A stretch of 32,452 nt of DNA, taken from the IMG/VR virus record IMGVR_UViG_3300026533_000013, positions 1 to 32,452 of that record. One strand, given 5' to 3'. Positions 27,114 through 32,452 of this stretch are shown here, in pieces; positions within the stretch are counted from its first letter, which is position 1; every line of letters starts with the position of its first letter. Origin of the DNA: a virus. Both the position numbers and the translations under genes were made by a program. A model generated the notes under the pieces. The model was given only the letters and a program-made list of their open reading frames with translations. It had not been told where the DNA came from and ran no database searches.

Positions 27114-28670
27114 TTATATTACACCGGCTAATTTACCGGCTATACTGAATTCGTTCGCTATTCTTATCGTAAGTCTATCTATTAAAGCGTCGTTATTTTC
27201 GCCCGAAGCTTGATTTATTGTTATGTTAATATTTCCCGTGTTTAGTGTACCATTTCCGCCACTTTTTGAAGAACTTCCTTTACTGAAAGTTTGAAAGAAA
27301 GAATCGCTATCATCTGAACCACTTCCCGCGCCCCTTGAAGCACCTTTTCCACCTATTGAACCGTTTCCACTCGCTAAAGGGTTTTTAGCCCCCGAAGCGT
27401 CCGCGACGTGCATTTTAGCTTTTGCGATTTTGTCTATTTCGTCTAAGCCTTTAATATGAGTTAATACGATTAAGTCAATAGGCTTTCTTCCTACTGTTTC
27501 GGCTATATAATTATAAACGCTTATAATCCCGTTTACTTGCGTCTTAAACACGTTCACGAAGACGGCTATAGCGTTCTTCATAACTTCCCACCCGTAAACA
27601 AAAGCATATCTTACTTTCTCGTTTGTGTTCCAAAGATAATATAAAGCGCCGATTAAAGCGCCGACCGCCGTTACTACTAATCCTATAGGGTTCGCTCGTA
27701 GTGCTATATTAAAAAGATTTTGCGCGATTGTCATAGCTTTTAGAGTTAATAACGCCCGTAGTTGCCACATTTGATAAAGCTTTAAGGCTACTATTTGACC
27801 GTAATAAGCCGTAGCAACTGAAGCCACCGCGACCGCTACACTTTCTAAAATTACCGCGTTATCTGCTAAGTATCGAATTATGTCATTAATGACGCTTATC
27901 GTAGCCGTTACCGCCGGAAGTAGTGTTTCCCCGAAGGCTAACCCCACCCGTTCGATTAACGTGTTAAACACTCGCATTTGACCGACATAACTATTTATAC
28001 TTCTTTTACTATCATCTACGGCGTTTTTCGATTGCATTAAGATAGCGTGGTATCTAATTTGAATCTTTGTGTTTTCGTCCATAGTGTTACTATATTCGCC
28101 ATAACCGGCGTCTAGTGAAGCGACTTTTAGTTGTGTTTCAAGTATCGAAGCCCCTAAGCCTTTCGCACTCTCGCTTTCCCCCATTAAAGCCGACATCATT
28201 CGACGTTGTGCGTCTTCGGTCGATAGATTATTAAATGAAGCTAAATCGTTTGTAAGCTTTAGAACTTCGGTCGAAAAGTTTCGGGCTTCATCTGCGCCCA
28301 TACCGAAGCCGGTAAATAGATTTCCCGCGTCTGCTATAAAGTTCTTCGTTTGTAAGACACTCATTCCTAAGCTATCGCGGTACTCTTTAGCGAAGGCGTT
28401 AATCTGTGCTTGACCTTTAGCACCAAAAACCGCGTTAAGCTTGTTTTCGGCTTCTTCTAAGTTTGAAGCGAATCCTATAGTCTTTTTAGCTATCGAAGTA
28501 ATTCCCGCGACTATAGCTATACCGCCTAAGATAGAACCCATCTTAGAAAATAAAGTATTATTCTTCGTTTGTTGCTTTTCTGTGCGCTTTAATTTGTTGT
28601 TGATTTTGTCGATTGAATTTAAGGCTTTTTTGTCGTTAGCTCTTATGTCTAATATAACGTTTTCAGTCAC
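27114..28670 (-). CDS. Tail tape measure protein
   Basis: At 518 aa this is the longest tail gene. It starts with GTG at 28670 (AAGGGG upstream). The N-terminus NVILDIRANDKKALNSIDKI and KRTEKQQTKNNTLFSKMG is followed by hydrophobic segments at about 47-65, 265-300 and 320-350, which may insert into the host membrane on injection. QTKNFIADAGNLFTGFGMGA is typical of tape measure proteins. At about 1.5 angstrom per residue the tail would be near 75-80 nm. A Gly/Ser-rich linker lies near the C-terminus. No peptidase or muralytic domain is fused. Confidence 0.94.
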   Translation of the reverse strand: MTENVILDIRANDKKALNSIDKINNKLKRTEKQQTKNNTLFSKMGSILGGIAIVAGITSIAKKTIGFASNLEEAENKLNAVFGAKGQAQINAFAKEYRDSLGMSVLQTKNFIADAGNLFTGFGMGADEARNFSTEVLKLTNDLASFNNLSTEDAQRRMMSALMGESESAKGLGASILETQLKVASLDAGYGEYSNTMDENTKIQIRYHAILMQSKNAVDDSKRSINSYVGQMRVFNTLIERVGLAFGETLLPAVTATISVINDIIRYLADNAVILESVAVAVASVATAYYGQIVALKLYQMWQLRALLTLKAMTIAQNLFNIALRANPIGLVVTAVGALIGALYYLWNTNEKVRYAFVYGWEVMKNAIAVFVNVFKTQVNGIISVYNYIAETVGRKPIDLIVLTHIKGLDEIDKIAKAKMHVADASGAKNPLASGNGSIGGKGASRGAGSGSDDSDSFFQTFSKGSSSKSGGNGTLNTGNINITINQASGENNDALIDRLTIRIANEFSIAGKLAGVI

Positions 28671-28671
28671 T

Positions 28672-28827
28672 TTATGCCCCTTTTTGTTTCGCTTCGGTTT
28701 CTACTTGTAAAATCATACTTTCTATAAAAAAGCTTTTTTCTAATGCGGTTAAATTTATAATATAATCCGGCTTAAAGCCTTTTTGTAAATAGTAGTGTAT
28801 TAAGAAAAGACTATTGTCTTCCCTTAT
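28672..28827 (-). CDS. -1 frameshift extension of the tail assembly chaperone
   Basis: This frame has no start of its own. It is entered from the 127-aa chaperone gene by slipping back one base on the A10 run at 28827-28836. It adds about 51 residues (REDNSLFLIHYYLQKGFKPD, YIINLTALEKSFFIESMILQ) that resemble the second half of two-part tail chaperones. The frame ends 1 nt before the tape measure start. Frameshifted chaperones are a conserved feature of long-tailed phages, so the assignment is strong although nothing has been measured. Confidence 0.85.
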   Translation of the reverse strand: MREDNSLFLIHYYLQKGFKPDYIINLTALEKSFFIESMILQVETEAKQKGA

Positions 28828-29207
28828 TTTTTTTTTATAGTTATTCCGTTATCTTCTAAGTGTTCAACTAAAGAAGCGAATACTATAGTTATTTCGTCTT
28901 CGTCGAAGATTTTTTTAACTGCGCCTAACTGATTTTCGACCTTTAAAGCTTTAAGCATATCGTCGTCGATTTTAGTTATTAAACTTAAACTTACGGCTTC
29001 ATAAACTGCGTCTAAATTAGTCTTTCCGTCCTTGCTTACTGTAGAAGTCAAGTCCGATAAATTAAGCGTTAAAAAAGTAAAGGTAGAATTTAATCTTTTG
29101 TGTTCTATCGTTACTTCTTTATCTTCTTTCTTTTTACCTATTTCGTCCATATTCGCCAAAAGGCTATCTAAACTAAACTCTTTTAACTCTTCTTTTTTCT
29201 TTGCCAT
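28824..29207 (-). CDS. Tail assembly chaperone (XkdN-like)
   Basis: The 127-aa product, placed between tube and tape measure, is helical and charged (MAKKKEELKEFSLDSLLANM, AVYEAVSLSLITKIDDDMLK), ending NGITIKKK over a run of ten As. Its partner is the -1 product at 28672-28827. The two forms wrap the tape measure before the tube polymerises. The AAACAAAAGGTT box precedes the ATG. Confidence 0.85.
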   Translation of the reverse strand: MAKKKEELKEFSLDSLLANMDEIGKKKEDKEVTIEHKRLNSTFTFLTLNLSDLTSTVSKDGKTNLDAVYEAVSLSLITKIDDDMLKALKVENQLGAVKKIFDEDEITIVFASLVEHLEDNGITIKKK

Positions 29208-29235
29208 TTTTTAACCTTTTGTTTTGTGTTTGTTA

Positions 29236-29676
29236 CTAAGCTACTACAACGTCTACCGGAACGACATTCGTAGGATTAAACCCGAAAGAAACCGTTTCTT
29301 CTACAGTTGAACCCATTTCGAATTTAAAGAGGTCGAAGTCGTTAAACCATACGTCGGTAATAGAAATAGTTTCTTTACCTTTTCCGTCGGGGTCGTCTAT
29401 AGAAACGATAATTACCGTCTTAAAGTCTTTTCCCGAAATAATAGACGGAATTTGTCTAGCTACTACACGGCTATCGACTTTTCTAAAAGTCATAGTTCCT
29501 GAACCCGAAGAACTTAATAGTTTGCTATCTATTCCCATATTACCGCTAAATTGCATTTCTTCGCGGTTGTTTGTGATTTTTGACTCGAAAGTAGAAATAT
29601 TCGCATATTCTATTCCATCTATTCGAAGCGTTCCGTAAGTTCCATTCATTACATTTTTAGCGTTTACTTTAGCCAT
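29236..29676 (-). CDS. Tail tube protein (XkdM-like)
   Basis: The 146-aa product is typical of XkdM-type tube proteins: an N-terminal KNVMNGTYGTLRIDGIEYAN, ISTFESKITNNREEMQFSGN, SSGSGTMTFRKVDSRVVARQ, VIIVSIDDPDGKGKETISIT, and WFNDFDLFKFEMGSTVEETV. It polymerises into the inner tube inside the sheath. It lies directly after the sheath gene. Confidence 0.92.
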   Translation of the reverse strand: MAKVNAKNVMNGTYGTLRIDGIEYANISTFESKITNNREEMQFSGNMGIDSKLLSSSGSGTMTFRKVDSRVVARQIPSIISGKDFKTVIIVSIDDPDGKGKETISITDVWFNDFDLFKFEMGSTVEETVSFGFNPTNVVPVDVVVA

Positions 29677-29691
29677 TTTAAGCCCCTTTTT

Positions 29692-30747
29692 TTATAAATA
29701 AACTTTTATAGTCACGTCTTCTATTGTGTCTAAAAGTCTACAGTTAATAATTAAATAAAGATTGTCGCCCGTGTCGATTTTCTTGATTTCCGTTTCATTG
29801 AATCCCGTCGTATCTACACCGTTTCTTTCTGCATAATCTAAATGCTCTTGAAGGTCTAAAATACATTCATTATTAAATGAAGGGTTTAAGTAGTTGTTGT
29901 CGGCTAAAGTCTTTAAATACTGATTAATAGCAACTAAAACTAAATTTTTGTTATCTAAACTATTCGTGTATTTACCTACATAATCATCTTCTACAACTCT
30001 TCGAACACTATAGCGAATTTCGTCCATAGTCTCGACGTTTTTAATCTTAGAAAATAGTTCGCCTTTTTCCGGTGTAAATGAAGTGAAACTATTTACCCCT
30101 CTCGCGATTTTAACTTTAGAACCGTCGTTTAAGTAAACTAAATGACCCGTGTCGATTTCCGCGTCTATGTCTACGTGTGCTTCCGTTTCTACTACTTCCG
30201 GAATAACGAAGTAAGTAGCACTTCTTGAAGGACTAAGACCGGCTAGAATTCCGCCTACTCTCGCGTCTTGATTGCTTAAAGAGTTGCCGTTAATATCTTT
30301 GCATCCGCTAACTTTAATATCTACGATATATTCTAAGTCGCTTCCCGTTGTTCCAAAAACACCCTTAACTTTAGCACCCGTAGAACGTGCCGTAGTAATA
30401 AAGCTAATCATAGCCGTAAAATCTGCGGAAAATTCCGGTGCCACCATATAATCGACGTCCGGTGTTCCTTGAAGGACTAAAGCTTGAATAGCTGAAAAGT
30501 CTTCCGCTTCCGTTGCCGTTACAACTTTAACCCTAAGCGGACTTCCTTTAAATACTTCTTCGATAATTAAATAACTATCCGCGTCGTATTCGCTCGCGTT
30601 TACTTCCGCTAAGTTCTTAAAGACTTTAACCGTCCCACTCGAAGCCGTCGCGTCTTTAAGTAATAAGGCTACTAAGCCCTTTCCCGCTAATCCTATTTCG
30701 CCTATAGCGCTCGTTTGAAAACTTATATCAAATTTTGGTAAACCCAT
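29692..30747 (-). CDS. Tail sheath protein (XkdK-like)
   Basis: The 351-aa product has the start MGLPKFDISFQTSAIGEIGL and AGKGLVALLLKD seen in XkdK, the middle EFSADFTAMISFITTARSTG and GILAGLSPSRSATYFVIPEV, and the C-terminal domain with FTSFTPEKGELFSKIKNVET and INQYLKTLADNNYLNP. This is the contractile sheath, which makes the phage a myovirus. It is shorter than T4-type sheaths, like PBSX. Confidence 0.95.
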   Translation of the reverse strand: MGLPKFDISFQTSAIGEIGLAGKGLVALLLKDATASSGTVKVFKNLAEVNASEYDADSYLIIEEVFKGSPLRVKVVTATEAEDFSAIQALVLQGTPDVDYMVAPEFSADFTAMISFITTARSTGAKVKGVFGTTGSDLEYIVDIKVSGCKDINGNSLSNQDARVGGILAGLSPSRSATYFVIPEVVETEAHVDIDAEIDTGHLVYLNDGSKVKIARGVNSFTSFTPEKGELFSKIKNVETMDEIRYSVRRVVEDDYVGKYTNSLDNKNLVLVAINQYLKTLADNNYLNPSFNNECILDLQEHLDYAERNGVDTTGFNETEIKKIDTGDNLYLIINCRLLDTIEDVTIKVYL

Positions 30748-30748
30748 T

Positions 30749-31201
30749 TTAACACCCTTTTAAATTTAGTGTACCCATTAAGTCGGGTACGAAGTTATTT
30801 ACTACTACGTCGTCCACGAAGTCCGTCGTAATTTTTAAAGATAAAATATCGTCTAAAAGAACCATAGTCGAAGCTTTTATTAAGAGGTATTTTACCACGT
30901 TTTTATTTATATCTATAATCGGAATAGAGTTAATAAAAATCTCACTTACTAAAGCGTCTCTCACGTCGTTTAAATTCTCATTGAATTTAATTCGGTCGGT
31001 CTTAAAGTATTGAATAATTATATCTAAGTCTTTTCTTTGAAAGTCTTTGAATTCCATAGTCCCGTTAAGTTCTACTTGAACTACAAAAACTTCCGCGTCG
31101 TCTTTTGTTTGTGTAGCGTTTCTTCTAAATATATGCGAATTTGGATATTTCGCAATTAATAAAGAAATAACGCTATTTTCTATCATTGTAGTAGTTATCA
31201 T
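30749..31201 (-). CDS. Tail terminator protein (YqbJ/DUF6838 position)
   Basis: The 150-aa product (ENSVISLLIAKYPNSHIFRR, FVVQVELNGTMEFKDFQRKD, LDIIIQYF, YLLIKASTMVLLDDIL) is alpha/beta with the pattern of tail terminators that cap the tube at the head side. It sits between the HK97-gp10-like gene and the sheath, as in PBSX-like phages, and overlaps the gp10-like gene by 4 nt. Confidence 0.68.
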   Translation of the reverse strand: MITTTMIENSVISLLIAKYPNSHIFRRNATQTKDDAEVFVVQVELNGTMEFKDFQRKDLDIIIQYFKTDRIKFNENLNDVRDALVSEIFINSIPIIDINKNVVKYLLIKASTMVLLDDILSLKITTDFVDDVVVNNFVPDLMGTLNLKGC

Positions 31202-31563
31202 ATCCCGCCTTTTCTCGTAGCTGTTAAGCCGAACTTTTTAAGGTTTTTGTCTACTGCTTTGCTCATAAGATATTCGCCTTTTAAAATACCGCCACCGCGC
31301 AAACGGTGTCCGTACTCGTAATAAATGGCGTATTTCACTTCGTTAAGTATCATATATCCCCGTGAAGCCTTTTTTATGTCCCACCCGTCCCGTAAAGTAC
31401 CGGTGCGACGATAAGCCCCTGAAGCGCTCATAGTGTCTTTTTGAGGACTACTTTTAACTATGTCTTTAAATACTGAAGCACTAAAAGCCTTTACGACATT
31501 TTGACCGTGTTGCTTTACTGCTTTTCTAAGTCTAGCTTCGTCGAAAATTACACTTCCATTCAT
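31198..31563 (-). CDS. HK97 gp10-like neck/tail completion protein
   Basis: The 121-aa product has KAVKQHGQNVVKAFSASVFK, SPQKDTMSASGAYRRTGTLR, DGWDIKKAS and VKYAIYYEYGHRLRGGGILK, typical of HK97-gp10-like proteins in the neck. It lies between the stopper and the terminator, the YqbI position. Confidence 0.83.
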   Translation of the reverse strand: MNGSVIFDEARLRKAVKQHGQNVVKAFSASVFKDIVKSSPQKDTMSASGAYRRTGTLRDGWDIKKASRGYMILNEVKYAIYYEYGHRLRGGGILKGEYLMSKAVDKNLKKFGLTATRKGGI

Positions 31564-31573
31564 TTAAAAGCCT

Positions 31574-31903
31574 TTAAGAAGCACTTTCGCCCCATTTGTC
31601 GATAAACTTTACACTATATTCGACGTGCGACGGGTGCTTATCGAAGTCTATAACTTGAAGCTTCCCGTCTAGTATATCGCCGGTCGAAAGAATTACGTCG
31701 GGGTCCGTAAACAATATCCCACCGCTACGGGTTTCCGGAATTCCATTCCCTAAGTCTCGCGTCGTTGTTGTACTCTTTGAAAAATATCCCCGAATAATCT
31801 TAGAACTTTTACCAACTACTACACCCCCGAAGGTGTCCGTAGTATTTGTCGAAGTTTCTAAACTGAAGTCCGAAAAATATTTATGATAATTTCGTATATT
31901 CAT
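31574..31903 (-). CDS. Head-tail stopper (head closure) protein
   Basis: The 109-aa product shows RNYHKYFSDFSLETSTNTTD, a SIRGYFSKSTTTTRDLGNGI-like segment and GGILFTDPDVILSTGDILDG with KLQVIDFDKHPSHVEYSVKF. This beta-barrel pattern is typical of stoppers that close the portal after packaging. The position after the adaptor-slot gene and before the gp10-like gene is that of YqbH. Confidence 0.65.
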   Translation of the reverse strand: MNIRNYHKYFSDFSLETSTNTTDTFGGVVVGKSSKIIRGYFSKSTTTTRDLGNGIPETRSGGILFTDPDVILSTGDILDGKLQVIDFDKHPSHVEYSVKFIDKWGESAS

Positions 31904-31912
31904 TTCTTAACC

Positions 31913-32452
<540 letters not shown>

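Overview
The window reads as one essentially complete, compact (about 32.4 kb) contractile-tailed phage (myovirus) genome. Every convincing gene lies on the minus strand. The two window ends share an 85-nt near-identical stretch (1-85 and 32368-32452, 3 mismatches by eye) inside one collagen-like gene. Joining the ends there keeps that gene in frame and restores normal capsid-to-neck gene order, so the molecule is probably circular or circularly permuted and was opened inside a repeat. The host is not identifiable with certainty. The genome is AT-rich, has Shine-Dalgarno (SD) starts and two small lipoproteins, and nearly lacks GATC, CATG and GGCC, which would suit a bacterium rich in restriction enzymes. 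Campylobacterota is one plausible guess, not proven.

Layout in the direction of transcription (high to low coordinates). Neck and tail module, 32110-21494: a lipoprotein, head-tail stopper, HK97-gp10-like protein, tail terminator, sheath, tube, tail assembly chaperone with a -1 frameshift, tape measure, baseplate hub proteins, baseplate J, DUF2313-like protein, fibre and fibre accessory genes. Gene order matches the Bacillus PBSX/skin (Xkd/Yqb) set. A strong bidirectional terminator at 21461-21501 closes it. Maintenance block, 21390-19170: a ParF-like ParA ATPase, a ParG-like ribbon-helix-helix protein, a VRR-NUC nuclease, an unknown protein and a lipoprotein. A 665-bp non-coding region (18505-19169) holds an extended -10 promoter, a palindromic operator, a 15-bp-stem pseudoknot and several more hairpins. 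Early/recombination block, 18504-9390: many tiny genes, a PDDEXK exonuclease, a SAM-methyltransferase-like protein, a Bet/RecT annealing protein, DUF1351, SSB and a C5-cytosine methyltransferase. Packaging and head block, 9390-1493: small and large terminase, portal, a MuF protein fused to a zinc-metallopeptidase-like domain, a small acidic partner, scaffold and major capsid. It then runs into the collagen-like protein (1455 down to 1, continuing at 32452-32107), which sits in the head-tail adaptor slot.

Two recurring signals tie the genome together. A palindromic GTATATAC core, usually AGGTATATACTT on the coding strand, precedes most gene groups and looks like a -10 element or operator. An extended SD box, AAACAAAAGGTT, precedes at least nine genes. 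A hairpin at 19112-19147 exposes in its loop the exact complement of that box. No integrase, repressor, replication initiator, holin or endolysin is recognisable. With the partition pair, this suggests a phage-plasmid that uses host replication and lyses or exits its host by unrecognised means.
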